From: Sutcliffiella horikoshii
Lineage (GTDB): Bacteria > Bacillota > Bacilli > Bacillales > Bacillaceae_I
Assembly: GCF_019931755.1 (NCBI RefSeq)
Contig: NZ_CP082918.1
Span: forward strand, 1,902,001-1,966,000
DNA length: 64,000 bases
Reading direction: 5' to 3'
Position numbers and translations under genes: made by a program. Every line of letters starts with the position of its first letter. Position 1 is the first letter of the stretch. Under the pieces are notes generated by a model, which was not told the DNA's origin, did not search any database, and worked only from the letters and a program-made list of their open reading frames with translations. Shown piece by piece: positions 1 to 9,480 of this stretch.

Positions 1-447
1 CAAACAGGCATACAGAGTCCCATCATGGGCCAATTCTTCTATACATTCGCCTTACTGCTTCTTTTAGCTGTTAACGGGCACCACTTAATGATGGATGGTA
101 TTTTTTACAGCTACGAACTGATAGCGGTCACTCAAGCTTGGATACCACTTGGGGAAGCACAAGTATTTGAGTTTGTGCTAAGGACAATCAACACCATGTT
201 TGTCATAGCACTGCAACTTGCCATCCCGATAGTCGGGGTACTATTTTTAGTTGATGTGGCATTGGGGATCGTCGCTAGGACGGTTCCGCAGCTTAATGTT
301 TTTGTGGTTGGTCTTCCATTGAAGATAGGGGTTAGTTTTATTACGATCATATTTTCTCTCACCATCCTTTTCACACTGTTTTATAAACTCTTTGAACTCA
401 TGCTTTATACCATGAGAGGCTTAATGGAATTGCTTGGAGGTATCTAG
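1..447 (+). CDS. fliR: Flagellar export protein FliR, 3' part (cut by window edge)
   Basis: The frame is open from base 1 (Q-T-G-I-Q-S-P-I) to the stop at 445-447, so this is the C-terminal part of a longer gene beginning outside the window. About 148 residues remain, very hydrophobic, with several predicted membrane segments and the conserved stretch with 'NGHH' at the end of a helix. FliR is an inner-membrane component of the flagellar type III export gate. The stop is directly followed by the flhB ATG, as expected for the fla/che operon. An ATG at 25 is internal, not the true start. Identification rests on sequence character plus the flhB neighbour. Confidence 0.93.
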   Translation, partial: QTGIQSPIMGQFFYTFALLLLLAVNGHHLMMDGIFYSYELIAVTQAWIPLGEAQVFEFVLRTINTMFVIALQLAIPIVGVLFLVDVALGIVARTVPQLNVFVVGLPLKIGVSFITIIFSLTILFTLFYKLFELMLYTMRGLMELLGGI

Positions 448-1536
448 ATGACAAATTGGGTTAGGTTAGACCTGCAGTATTTCAGTGGTGAAAAGACGGA
501 GAAAGCTACACCGAAAAAGAAGCAGGATACAAGGAAAAAAGGACAGGTTGCCAAAAGCGCAGATGTGAACACTTCCTTTGTATTAATTGCAGTTTTCTTA
601 TGTCTGTTTGCTATCGGCCCTTGGATGAAGGTAGAGATCTTAAAGCTGTTTGAGCATTCCTTCCGCGTTTATCTGCTCGAGGAAGTGACTGTCCAAAAAG
701 TTCATATGATATTTCTGGAGTTGATCATGCAATTGATCTGGATCGTCGGACCAATTATGCTTGCTGCTGTCCTTGGAGCAGTCATAGCAAATTATCTCCA
801 AGTAGGTCCATTATTCTCGACAGAAGCGATACATATGAAACTCAATAAGCTAGATCCAATACAAGGATTCAAACGGATTTATTCCGTTCGAGCCATAGTC
901 GAATTTGTTAAGTCCATGCTTAAAATTGTTTTTGTAGGGGTTATCACTTTTTCTATTTTGTGGATGAGTTTAGAGGAAGTGCTGATTCTATCGCAAAAGA
1001 ATTTACATGAAGCGTTTGCCTTCTTAGGGACCTTGACAGTGAGAATGGGGCTATTTGCAGGAGGAGCATTACTGTTTTTATCCATTTTCGATTATTTATA
1101 TCAAAAGTATGATTATGAAAAAAACATCCGAATGTCCAAGCATGATGTAAAGGATGAGTACAAGAAAGCGGAAGGTGATCCGCTGATTAAATCAAAAATC
1201 AAGCAAAAACAAAGGGAAATGGCGATGCAGAGGATGATGCAGGACGTTCCTCAGGCAGATGTCATCATTACAAATCCAACCCATTATGCGATTGCATTGA
1301 AATACGATGAATCAAAAGGTGATGCGCCGATCGTGCTTGCTAAAGGCGTGGATTATGTCGCTAAGAAGATTAAAGAGAAAGCAAAAGAGCATAACATTGT
1401 TACAGTGGAAAATAAACCGCTGGCAAGGTCTCTTTATAGCCAGGCCGAAATAGGAGATGCCATTCCCGAAGAGTTCTTTCAAGCGGTTGCGGAGATTCTG
1501 GCATATGTTTACCGGTTACAAAATCAAGTGAAATGA
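448..1536 (+). CDS. flhB: Flagellar export switch protein FlhB
   Basis: Membrane component of the flagellar type III export apparatus that switches substrate class from rod/hook to filament. 362 residues, near the usual family length. It has the N-terminal basic 'GEKTEKATPKKK' segment, four hydrophobic helices, and a cytoplasmic domain with the autocleavage motif N276-P277-T278-H279, where the family cleaves between Asn and Pro. The ATG follows the fliR stop with no gap. The upstream sequence GCTTGGAGGTATCTAG supplies a GGAGG ribosome site inside the fliR end, which points to translational coupling. Confidence 0.97.
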   Translation: MTNWVRLDLQYFSGEKTEKATPKKKQDTRKKGQVAKSADVNTSFVLIAVFLCLFAIGPWMKVEILKLFEHSFRVYLLEEVTVQKVHMIFLELIMQLIWIVGPIMLAAVLGAVIANYLQVGPLFSTEAIHMKLNKLDPIQGFKRIYSVRAIVEFVKSMLKIVFVGVITFSILWMSLEEVLILSQKNLHEAFAFLGTLTVRMGLFAGGALLFLSIFDYLYQKYDYEKNIRMSKHDVKDEYKKAEGDPLIKSKIKQKQREMAMQRMMQDVPQADVIITNPTHYAIALKYDESKGDAPIVLAKGVDYVAKKIKEKAKEHNIVTVENKPLARSLYSQAEIGDAIPEEFFQAVAEILAYVYRLQNQVK

Positions 1537-1566
1537 TGGTCGAAAGAAAAGGAGAGATAGAAGTCT

Positions 1567-3606
1567 ATGTCAGCTAGAGATTTATCCGTATTACTTAGTG
1601 TCATTCTGATTATTGCCATGTTAATTATTCCTTTTTACCCATGGATGCTAAGTATTTTTATCATTATTAATATCTCCCTTGCTCTGATCGTTCTATTAAC
1701 AACCATGAATATACAAGAGCCTTTGCAATTCTCCATATTTCCGTCCTTGCTTTTATTACTAACACTGTACAGGTTAGGTCTAAACGTTTCTACGACAAGA
1801 TCCATTCTGAGTGAAGGTACTGCGGGTACTGTTGTAGAAACGTTTGGAACATTTGTGGTAGGTGGCAATGTGGTCGTTGGACTTGTTGTATTTATCATTT
1901 TGGTGGTTATACAGTTTGTTGTTATTACGAAAGGTGCAGAACGTGTCTCAGAGGTGGCTGCACGTTTTACATTGGATGCAATGCCAGGGAAACAAATGAG
2001 TATTGATGCAGACTTAAACGCAGGAATGATTTCTGAACAGGTTGCAAAAGAGAGACGTGAAAAAATAGCAAAAGAAGCGGACTTTTACGGAGCGATGGAC
2101 GGAGCCAGTAAGTTTGTGAAAGGTGACGCCATAGCAGGGATTATCATCGTGTTCATCAATGTTATCTTCGGTATTGTTATCGGGATGGCACAAATGGGAT
2201 TGAGTTTTGCTGAATCTGCTCAGAAGTTTACGCTTCTAACGGTTGGGGATGGAATTGTATCGCAGATTCCTGCTCTGCTGATAGCAACTGCTACAGGTAT
2301 CGTTGTTACAAGGGCGGCATCAGAGGGGAATCTTGGTGGAGATATTACGAGACAGTTGTTTGCCTATCCGCAGATGCTTTATGTGGCTGGAATTACCATT
2401 CTACTTCTTGGAATTGCCACTCCGATTGGTCCATTGTTAACGGCACCAATTGCATCTCTTATCATTGTAGGTGGATATATGATAAGCAAAAAGCAAAAAG
2501 CAGACATTGTCGTGGAAGAGGAAACGGAAGAGGAAGTAGTGACAGATGAATTAAGGAGTCCAGACAGTGTGGTCAACCTTTTATCTGTCGACCCGGTTGA
2601 ATTTGAATTCGGCTATGGACTGATTCCATTGGCAGACTCCAAGCAAGGGGGAGACTTGCTGGATAGGATAGTCATGATAAGACGCCAACTAGCACTTGAA
2701 CTTGGATTAGTCATACCAGTTGTTCGCATCAGGGATAATATTCAGCTGCAACCCAACGAATACCGTTTGAAAATAAAAGGAAATGAAGTCGCAAAAGGCG
2801 AGCTGTTGCTTGATCATTATCTTGCAATGAGCCCGGGAATGGATGAGGACAGCATTGAAGGTATTGATACGATAGAACCTTCCTTTGGTCTTCCTGCAAA
2901 ATGGATAAGCGAGGATATGAAGGATGAAGCAGAAATGTATGGCTATACCGTTGTAGATCCTCCTTCTGTTGTGTCAACACATATTACAGAAAAAATGAAA
3001 CAACATGCCTACGAGCTTCTTGGTAGGCAAGAAACAAAACAGCTTGTCGATCATTTGAAAGAAAGCACGCCGATATTAGTGGAAGAGGTAACACCATCGC
3101 CACTTTCCATTGGGGATGTTCAAAAAGTCCTTGCCAAACTTCTAAAAGAAAACGTGTCGATTAGGAATCTGCCTATTATTTTTGAAACATTGGCAGACTA
3201 CGGGAAGATGTCAGCAGACACCGACCTTCTGACAGAGTATGTAAGACAAGCACTAAGTAAACAGATAACCAATCAATATGCAGTTGGAAATGAGACGTTT
3301 AAGGTCGTTACATTGGCAGGCAGGGTGGAAAAACTGATTGCTGATCACATTCAACAAACAGAACATGGAAACTTTTTATCCCTTGATCCAAATGTATCGA
3401 TGGAAATTGTCCAAAAAGTGGGCGAGCAGATGGAACAGTTTTCTGTTTACGAGCAATCACCGATCCTTTTATGCTCCCCGGCTGTCAGGATGTATGTGAA
3501 ACAAATGTTAGATCGATATTTACCGCAAGTACCTGTTCTTTCTTATAACGAATTGGAAGCAAGCATTGAAGTACAAAGTATCGGGGTGGTGAATGTGGAA
3601 GGATGA
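1567..3606 (+). CDS. flhA: Flagellar export protein FlhA
   Basis: 679 residues, typical length. The N-terminal half carries about eight membrane segments with the conserved cytoplasmic loop containing 'DAMPGKQMSIDADLNAG' near residues 137-155. The C-terminal half is the soluble domain that docks export chaperones and substrates. Starts at ATG 1567 after an AAGGAGAGATAG site. Its last four bases (ATGA) overlap the flhF start, so the two are probably translationally coupled. Confidence 0.97.
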   Translation: MSARDLSVLLSVILIIAMLIIPFYPWMLSIFIIINISLALIVLLTTMNIQEPLQFSIFPSLLLLLTLYRLGLNVSTTRSILSEGTAGTVVETFGTFVVGGNVVVGLVVFIILVVIQFVVITKGAERVSEVAARFTLDAMPGKQMSIDADLNAGMISEQVAKERREKIAKEADFYGAMDGASKFVKGDAIAGIIIVFINVIFGIVIGMAQMGLSFAESAQKFTLLTVGDGIVSQIPALLIATATGIVVTRAASEGNLGGDITRQLFAYPQMLYVAGITILLLGIATPIGPLLTAPIASLIIVGGYMISKKQKADIVVEEETEEEVVTDELRSPDSVVNLLSVDPVEFEFGYGLIPLADSKQGGDLLDRIVMIRRQLALELGLVIPVVRIRDNIQLQPNEYRLKIKGNEVAKGELLLDHYLAMSPGMDEDSIEGIDTIEPSFGLPAKWISEDMKDEAEMYGYTVVDPPSVVSTHITEKMKQHAYELLGRQETKQLVDHLKESTPILVEEVTPSPLSIGDVQKVLAKLLKENVSIRNLPIIFETLADYGKMSADTDLLTEYVRQALSKQITNQYAVGNETFKVVTLAGRVEKLIADHIQQTEHGNFLSLDPNVSMEIVQKVGEQMEQFSVYEQSPILLCSPAVRMYVKQMLDRYLPQVPVLSYNELEASIEVQSIGVVNVEG

Positions 3607-4748
3607 AAGTGAAAAAATATAAGGCCGAGAATATGCAACAGGCTATGCAACTGGTCCGACTTGAATTGGGAGATGATGCGGTCATCCTTAATTCCAAAGC
3701 AGTTAAAACATCAAGATTTTTCGGACTCCTTTCCAAAAAGGGAGTGGAAGTGATAGCAGCAGTGGATGAAGACCCGTCTAACCAAACGCTGAAAACAAAA
3801 AATCCCCCTATTCAACCTGAGGGGATTGAAGATTTCAAGCAAACACTCTCTACTCCAGCAGTATCAAGGGTAGAGAAAGATAAACTTTTTGACAGTATAC
3901 AAGAAATGAAGAAAATGATGAAAAGCCTAACGCAAGAAAAGCAGAGGGACCCATTGCTGCCGGATTTCTTCTTCCATTTGGAAGAAAGGCTCTTACAAAG
4001 TGAAATTAGCTCCCTCCATGTGGAAGAATTGATGGAAACCATTTATGAAAAATGGTTGGAAAACAAAACAATGACCGATAAATCTTTGTTGAAGCTTTTG
4101 GAAACGGAAGTGCTTCAGTCTTTGGAAGAGGTATCTTTTGATCAAGATCCTTACAAAAAAAAGTTTATCTGTCTAGTAGGCCCAACAGGAGTCGGTAAAA
4201 CAACAACATTGGCCAAGCTTGCTGCCAATGCCTCCCTTAAAAAAGGCAAATCTATCGGTTTCATTACTACAGATACTTATCGTATCGCAGCAATTGAACA
4301 ATTAAAAACATACGCTAGCATTCTAGAAGCGCCCATTGAGGTGTGTTATTCTGCCGAGGACTTTTTAGCAGCTAAAACCAAGCTATCCCATTTGGATGTC
4401 GTCTTCATCGATACAGCTGGAAGAAATTTTTTAAACGAGCGTTTTGTCGAAGAATTGAAAGAAGTACTGGATTTTAAAGAAGAAATGACGACATTCTTGG
4501 TTTTATCCCTTACTTCCAAAATGTCTGATATGAAGAAAATAGCGGATCAGTTTTGGAATGTGGGGATCCATCAATTTATTTTTACTAAAAAAGATGAAAC
4601 AACCTCGATTAGTTCGATGTATGAGATATCCAGAACATATCAAAAAGGTGCTGCGTTTGTAACAGATGGCCAAAATGTTCCTGAGGACCTTATCCCGTTC
4701 ACGAAAGAACTGATGGTTCGCACGATCATGGAGGAAATTGGGGAATGA
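3603..4748 (+). CDS. flhF: Flagellar SRP-type GTPase FlhF
   Basis: 381 residues. An N-terminal variable and acidic region is followed by an SRP-family NG GTPase domain with P-loop G193-PTGVGKT, 'DTYRIAAIEQLKTYA', and 'DTAGR' around residue 270. FlhF marks the site and number of flagella and works with the MinD-like FlhG encoded next. It overlaps flhA and flhG by four bases each (ATGA), so three consecutive genes are coupled. Confidence 0.96.
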   Translation: MKVKKYKAENMQQAMQLVRLELGDDAVILNSKAVKTSRFFGLLSKKGVEVIAAVDEDPSNQTLKTKNPPIQPEGIEDFKQTLSTPAVSRVEKDKLFDSIQEMKKMMKSLTQEKQRDPLLPDFFFHLEERLLQSEISSLHVEELMETIYEKWLENKTMTDKSLLKLLETEVLQSLEEVSFDQDPYKKKFICLVGPTGVGKTTTLAKLAANASLKKGKSIGFITTDTYRIAAIEQLKTYASILEAPIEVCYSAEDFLAAKTKLSHLDVVFIDTAGRNFLNERFVEELKEVLDFKEEMTTFLVLSLTSKMSDMKKIADQFWNVGIHQFIFTKKDETTSISSMYEISRTYQKGAAFVTDGQNVPEDLIPFTKELMVRTIMEEIGE

Positions 4749-5626
4749 ATGATCAGGCAAGAGCTTTAAGGGAACAAGTGAAAAAATCAAAGGAAAGTTC
4801 GCAAGAAGACGCCACTTTAAGACAAGAAGCAAGGGCCGTTGCGGTGATGAGCGGAAAAGGTGGGGTCGGCAAGTCGAATTTCTCATTGAACTTCTCCTTA
4901 TCCCTGCAAAAAAAAGGCTATAATGTTTTACTTTTTGATATGGATATAGGGATGGCCAATATTGACATTCTACTGGGAGTTACTCAAAGATACAGCATTC
5001 TGCACCTTTTTGAACGGAACTTATCTTTAGAAGAGATTGTTCAAAAAGGTCCAGAAGGATTATCTTATATTGCCGGCGGTTCCGGCTTAAAAGATATTTT
5101 TCATTTTGATGAACAAAAAAGAAATCATTTTCTCTCTCAGCTTCAACGGTTGTCCATTCAATATGATTACATTATTTTTGATATGGGAGCAGGCATTACA
5201 AGTGAAAGTTTACAATTGATTTTATCCTGTAACGAAATAATCCTGATTTCAACATGCGAACCTACCGCCATGACAGATGCTTACTCTGCCATGAAATTTA
5301 TCCACAACCACGATCAAAAAATACCTTTTCAATTGGTTGTCAATCGTGCAATAAGTGCAAAACATGCCATGAATACTGCTGTAAGGCTACAATCTGTTTC
5401 TCAAAAATTCTTGAACAGAAGCCTTTCTCACTTGGGGTCGTTGCCTGACGATAAGAATGTGACGTTAGCTGTAATGGAACAAACTCCATTTGTTTTAAGG
5501 TTTCCCAACAGTCATGTAAGTCGTGCTGTCCAAGACATTGCTTCAAACTATTTACTTGGACATGACACTACCGCCACCAAGAAAACGAACTCATTTATAC
5601 ATAAGCTTCGACGACTGTTCGGTTAG
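4745..5626 (+). CDS. flhG: MinD/ParA-like ATPase FlhG (YlxH)
   Basis: 293 residues. The deviant Walker A 'SGKGGVGKSNFSLN' lies near residues 35-48, and a switch region 'DMDIGMANIDILLG' follows. The C-terminal end is basic and amphipathic, compatible with membrane binding. FlhG controls flagellar number and placement, stimulates FlhF GTPase, and lies between flhF and cheB in Bacillus as here. The coding end precedes the cheB ATG by 25 bases. Confidence 0.95.
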   Translation: MNDQARALREQVKKSKESSQEDATLRQEARAVAVMSGKGGVGKSNFSLNFSLSLQKKGYNVLLFDMDIGMANIDILLGVTQRYSILHLFERNLSLEEIVQKGPEGLSYIAGGSGLKDIFHFDEQKRNHFLSQLQRLSIQYDYIIFDMGAGITSESLQLILSCNEIILISTCEPTAMTDAYSAMKFIHNHDQKIPFQLVVNRAISAKHAMNTAVRLQSVSQKFLNRSLSHLGSLPDDKNVTLAVMEQTPFVLRFPNSHVSRAVQDIASNYLLGHDTTATKKTNSFIHKLRRLFG

Positions 5627-5651
5627 CATTATGGGAAGGAAGGCTTGTGCC

Positions 5652-6734
5652 ATGAACAAAGTGAAAGTACTTATTACGGATGACTCCATTTTTATGCGAA
5701 AGCTGTTATCCGACCTATTGGAAAAACATCCTGAGATAGAGGTAATTGCCACTGCTAAAAACGGAAAAGAAGCTATTGAGAAAATAAAAGAATACTCTCC
5801 TGATGTTGTCACTTTGGATGTAGAGATGCCACAAATGAATGGCTTGCAGGCACTAGAGGTCATTATGAGGGAACATCCGGTTCCTACTATTATGCTATCA
5901 AGTACAACAACAGAGGGTTCCTTAAATACTATCATTGCAATGGAACAAGGCGCAGTAGATTTTGTTGCCAAACCCTCAGGTGCCATTTCACTTGACATAC
6001 ATAAGGTGAAAGAGGAACTAATCACCAAAATTCTGCTTGCATCCAGATCAAACATCAATCTTTTCAAGCAACCTATTAAAAAAGAGAAGGAAATACTTTC
6101 CTCTCAGACTTTTTATAGTAAAATAGACCTATTGGAAAAGCAGGGTAAGCATGTGGATGCATTGGTTTGTATCGGAACATCCACTGGAGGACCGCGTGCG
6201 TTGCAAACACTCCTTTCGGCGCTTCCTAAATCTTTTCCTGCACCACTATTTATTGTTCAGCATATGCCAAAACATTTTACCAAATCACTTGCAGATAGAC
6301 TTAACTCCATTTGCGATATAACAGTACTAGAGGCTGTCCATAATCAAAAAGTGGAAAAGGGGACCGCATATATCGCACCGGGGGATTTTCATATGGAAGT
6401 GATTAAGCGTGCAGGAAGCCTCTTTATCCATCTTCATGAAGCTCCTCCAATAAGAGGCCACCGTCCTTCTGTAGACACATTATTCCGTTCTATTGGGAAT
6501 CTTGAAACCTATCAAAAAATCGCTGTGATCCTAACAGGAATGGGGAATGATGGAACAGACGGATTAAAGCATTTAAAGGGAAAAGGAAAAACGAAAACAG
6601 TGGCACTTGCTGAGTCAGAAGAATCATGCATCGTGTATGGCATGCCAAGGGCCGCCATACACTCAGGTTTGGTAGATGAAGTACATCATCTAAAAGATAT
6701 GTCAAAGAGAATTAACCAATACATTTTGTCTTAG
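5652..6734 (+). CDS. cheB: Chemotaxis protein-glutamate methylesterase CheB
   Basis: Response-regulator-controlled methylesterase/deamidase of chemoreceptors. The N-terminal receiver has the acidic pair in 'ITDDS' and phospho-acceptor D56 in 'TLDVEMP'. The C-terminal hydrolase has Ser177 in 'GTSTGGP', His in 'VQHMP' and Asp in 'GMGNDGTDG', the expected Ser-His-Asp triad. The ATG at 5652 follows an AAGGAAGG site and gives 360 residues. The open frame extends further upstream, but only by overlapping flhG. Confidence 0.95.
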   Translation: MNKVKVLITDDSIFMRKLLSDLLEKHPEIEVIATAKNGKEAIEKIKEYSPDVVTLDVEMPQMNGLQALEVIMREHPVPTIMLSSTTTEGSLNTIIAMEQGAVDFVAKPSGAISLDIHKVKEELITKILLASRSNINLFKQPIKKEKEILSSQTFYSKIDLLEKQGKHVDALVCIGTSTGGPRALQTLLSALPKSFPAPLFIVQHMPKHFTKSLADRLNSICDITVLEAVHNQKVEKGTAYIAPGDFHMEVIKRAGSLFIHLHEAPPIRGHRPSVDTLFRSIGNLETYQKIAVILTGMGNDGTDGLKHLKGKGKTKTVALAESEESCIVYGMPRAAIHSGLVDEVHHLKDMSKRINQYILS

Positions 6735-6745
6735 GGGTGCAATGA

Positions 6746-8779
6746 ATGGACTTAAACCAATATTTAGATATTTTTCTTGAAGAGAGCAAAGAACATTTGC
6801 AAACGATCAATAATCAGCTATTAGAGTTGGAGAAACACCCTGCCAACATTGAGATTGTTAACGAGATTTTCCGGTCTGCGCACACCCTCAAAGGTATGTC
6901 TGCCACAATGGGGTATGAAGATCTGGCCAGCCTTACTCATCAGATGGAAAACGTTCTTGATCTTATTCGCAACGAAAAATTAAATGTTACCACCAACCTG
7001 TTAGATATTGTATTTCGTTCTGTGGAATACCTGGAAGAAATGGTGCTTTCTATTTCAGAAGGTGGAGATGGAAAGAAAGACGTCAAAGAAGTGGTTTCCC
7101 TGCTTATTAAAATTGAGAAGGGGGAGGAATATTCCTTGCCCACAAACTCTGAGGAACAAAAATCTCCGGAGCATACATATGATTCCTATGAGATTACGAT
7201 ATTGCAACAATCAGAGGAACAGGGATATACACCGTATGAAGTAAATATCACACTTAGACAAGACTGTCTTTTAAAAGCAGCAAGAGTGTTTATGGTATTT
7301 GAAGTGGTAGAGGGGATGGGAGAAGTAATTAAATCAAACCCGTCTGTTGATCTACTAGAAGAAGAGAAGTTTGATAATAGTTTCCAAATTACGATGGTTT
7401 CAAAAGAAGATGTAAGTAGTATCAAAGAAAAGATAATGAAGGTATCTGAGCTTGAAAAGGTAAGTGTTAATAAGCTGGATACACAACTTCTTGCAGATTT
7501 TCAGGGTGAAAGTTCCGTAGAGGTAGCTGTAGAAGAAATAACTGCAGCACAAGTAGAAGCAGCTCCAACAACGGCAGTATTGGAAAAAAACGAAGAGAAA
7601 ACAACTCCGGTCAAAGGGACGCCGGGATCCAATAAAACGATCCGGGTCAGCATTGATCGATTAGACGGATTAATGAACTTGTTTGAAGAGCTAGTAATAG
7701 ACAGAGGCAGATTAGAACAAATCTCTAAGGATTTGAATGAGCCGGAATTAATTGAAACGGTGGAAAGAATGTCCCGAATCTCTAATGATTTACAAAATAT
7801 AATCTTAAACATGCGTATGGTCCCAATTGAAACAGTCTTTAACCGCTTCCCTAGAATGGTAAGGCAATTGGCCAGAGACCTTGGGAAAAAGGTGGACATT
7901 GAAATTATCGGGGCGGAAACAGAGCTTGATAGAACCGTGATGGATGAAATAGGAGATCCACTTGTTCATTTATTGCGCAACGCCATAGACCATGGCATTG
8001 AAATCCCAGAGATTAGAAGTCGTAATGGAAAGCCGGAAGAAGGCAAAATAACGCTAAAAGCTTATCATAGCGGAAATCATGTTTTTATTGAGATCATGGA
8101 TAATGGTGCCGGTATCTCGAAAGAAAAGGTTCTTAACAAAGCCATCAGTAAGGGTGTCATTTCTCAACAAGAAGGGGAAAGATTAAGTGAACAAGAAGTG
8201 TATCAACTTATCCTTTCTTCCGGTTTTTCCACTGCAGAAGTAATTTCTGATATATCCGGCCGCGGCGTTGGACTTGATGTGGTGAAAAACACTATAGAGT
8301 CACTGGGCGGAAAAATCACGATTGATTCTCTAGAAGGAGCAGGTACAACATTTTCCATCCAGCTACCGTTGACACTTTCCATCATCTCCGTTTTATTAAC
8401 GGAAATAGAGAACGAAAAATACGCGATACCTTTATCTTCTATTATAGAGACTGCCATTATTAAAAAAGAGGAAATCCTGACAGCACATAACCAGGAAGTC
8501 ATTGATTTCAGGGGGAAAATCGTACCTGTAGTCTACTTGGAAAAAGTATTCGATGTGCAAAAGCAACAAGTAGAACCGCCAGACTTTTATTCCCTTGTCT
8601 TGGTGAAAAAAGGTGAAAAAATTGCCGCACTAGTGGTAGATTCCTTCATAGGACAACAAGAAGTAGTACTGAAGGGGCTTGGACAATACCTGAACTCTAC
8701 CTTTGCAATCAGCGGAGCAACCATCCTCGGAGACGGCCAAGTAGCCCTAATCGTAGACTGTAACGCTTTAATTAAATAA
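6746..8779 (+). CDS. cheA: Chemotaxis histidine kinase CheA
   Basis: 677 residues in the usual five-domain order: P1 phosphotransfer domain with His46 in 'SAHTLKG', P2 response-regulator docking, P3 dimerisation, P4 ATPase ('LLRNAIDHG' N box, 'DNGAGI' and 'GRGVGLDVV' G boxes), and P5 CheW-like coupling domain. It phosphorylates CheB here and CheY elsewhere. The last ~40 codons are unusually rich in A- or C-ending codons (28 of 38 counted), a feature shared with genes next to the intergenic palindromes. Element R1 begins eight bases after the stop. Confidence 0.97.
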   Translation: MDLNQYLDIFLEESKEHLQTINNQLLELEKHPANIEIVNEIFRSAHTLKGMSATMGYEDLASLTHQMENVLDLIRNEKLNVTTNLLDIVFRSVEYLEEMVLSISEGGDGKKDVKEVVSLLIKIEKGEEYSLPTNSEEQKSPEHTYDSYEITILQQSEEQGYTPYEVNITLRQDCLLKAARVFMVFEVVEGMGEVIKSNPSVDLLEEEKFDNSFQITMVSKEDVSSIKEKIMKVSELEKVSVNKLDTQLLADFQGESSVEVAVEEITAAQVEAAPTTAVLEKNEEKTTPVKGTPGSNKTIRVSIDRLDGLMNLFEELVIDRGRLEQISKDLNEPELIETVERMSRISNDLQNIILNMRMVPIETVFNRFPRMVRQLARDLGKKVDIEIIGAETELDRTVMDEIGDPLVHLLRNAIDHGIEIPEIRSRNGKPEEGKITLKAYHSGNHVFIEIMDNGAGISKEKVLNKAISKGVISQQEGERLSEQEVYQLILSSGFSTAEVISDISGRGVGLDVVKNTIESLGGKITIDSLEGAGTTFSIQLPLTLSIISVLLTEIENEKYAIPLSSIIETAIIKKEEILTAHNQEVIDFRGKIVPVVYLEKVFDVQKQQVEPPDFYSLVLVKKGEKIAALVVDSFIGQQEVVLKGLGQYLNSTFAISGATILGDGQVALIVDCNALIK

Positions 8780-8787
8780 AGACCCTA

Positions 8788-8973
8788 GCTGTTGATTGGA
8801 GCAAAAGGCGAAGACTCCTCGAAAATGCTACGCATTTTCTTCGTGCGATGTTTCGCTGCCGAAGCCTTCCTTGTCCTGAGGGAGATAGCGCTAGGTGGAG
8901 ACCCCGCAGGCGTAGCCGAGGAGGCTCCAGCAGCGCCCCTAGGAAAGCGAAGCTATTTGCGGAAATCAACAGC
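8788..8973. repeat. Intergenic palindromic repeat R1 with nested 58 bp insertion (cheA-cheW)
   Basis: Outer arms are a perfect 10 bp inverted repeat, GCTGTTGATT / AATCAACAGC. Without an insertion at 8820-8877 it is 128 bp and nearly identical to R2 at 13919-14046. The body folds back on itself imperfectly (TGGAG against CTCCA, GCG-rich segments). It lies inside the che operon, so it is presumably transcribed. A short open frame across it is not a credible gene. MITE- or REP-like; origin unknown. Confidence 0.9.
8820..8877. repeat. 58 bp double-hairpin insertion within R1
   Basis: Absent from R2, whose flanking bases are otherwise collinear. The segment ends in TCCT, repeating the TCCT directly before it, as a short target duplication would. 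It contains a perfect hairpin GAAAATGC-tac-GCATTTTC and a second nested one, CTTCG...CGAAG enclosing GCGA-tgtt-TCGC. The boundaries are inferred from comparing R1 with R2. Confidence 0.75.
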
Positions 8974-9020
8974 GGTATCAAACGATACCATTTATTAAAT
9001 ATGAACAGGAGGTAACATTT

Positions 9021-9470
9021 ATGGAGGCAACAGAAAAGAAATTAAAGCTAATAGTATTCGAACTTCAAAAAGAAGAATACGCGATACCAGTCCAACAAGT
9101 ACGTTCCATAGAAAAACTACTGCCGATCACACGTGTTCCCAATGTCCCTCCCCATATAAAAGGAGTCATCAACCTAAGAGGAGTCATCACTCCAATCGTG
9201 GACTTGCGAACAAGATTCAACCTTGAAGAAAAAGTAAAAACAGACGCTTCCCGTATCATCATCACCGTAGTGGACGAACAGGAAGTAGGTTTTATTGTAG
9301 ATGCTGCCAATGACGTCGTCGATATCACAGAGGACCAAATAGAACCTGCTCCGGAAGTTGTAGGCTCTGTAGAGAATAAATATGTCCAAGGTGTAGTGAA
9401 AATCGACAAAAGGCTTTTCGTATGTCTAGACCTAAATGAAATCCTGCAGCTAGATCAATCCAAAGATTGA
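9021..9470 (+). CDS. cheW: Chemotaxis coupling protein CheW
   Basis: 149 residues forming one CheW domain ('VFELQKEEYAIPVQQV' at the N terminus, 'GVINLRGVITPIVDLR' in the centre). It links CheA to the receptors. Starts at ATG 9021 after AACAGGAGGTAACATTT. Of the first 50 codons, 36 end in A or C, above the window background. It follows R1 rather than abutting cheA. Confidence 0.96.
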   Translation: MEATEKKLKLIVFELQKEEYAIPVQQVRSIEKLLPITRVPNVPPHIKGVINLRGVITPIVDLRTRFNLEEKVKTDASRIIITVVDEQEVGFIVDAANDVVDITEDQIEPAPEVVGSVENKYVQGVVKIDKRLFVCLDLNEILQLDQSKD

Positions 9471-9480
9471 GGCCGTACAG

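Noticed and set aside
5523..5651. N-terminal extension of CheB
   Set aside because: Overlaps the flhG 3' end in another frame, and an AAGGAAGG site marks ATG 5652.
8792..8998. Open frames across repeat R1 on both strands
   Set aside because: They follow from the GC-richer palindrome, match no protein family I recognise, and the equivalents in R2-R5 are not kept in frame.
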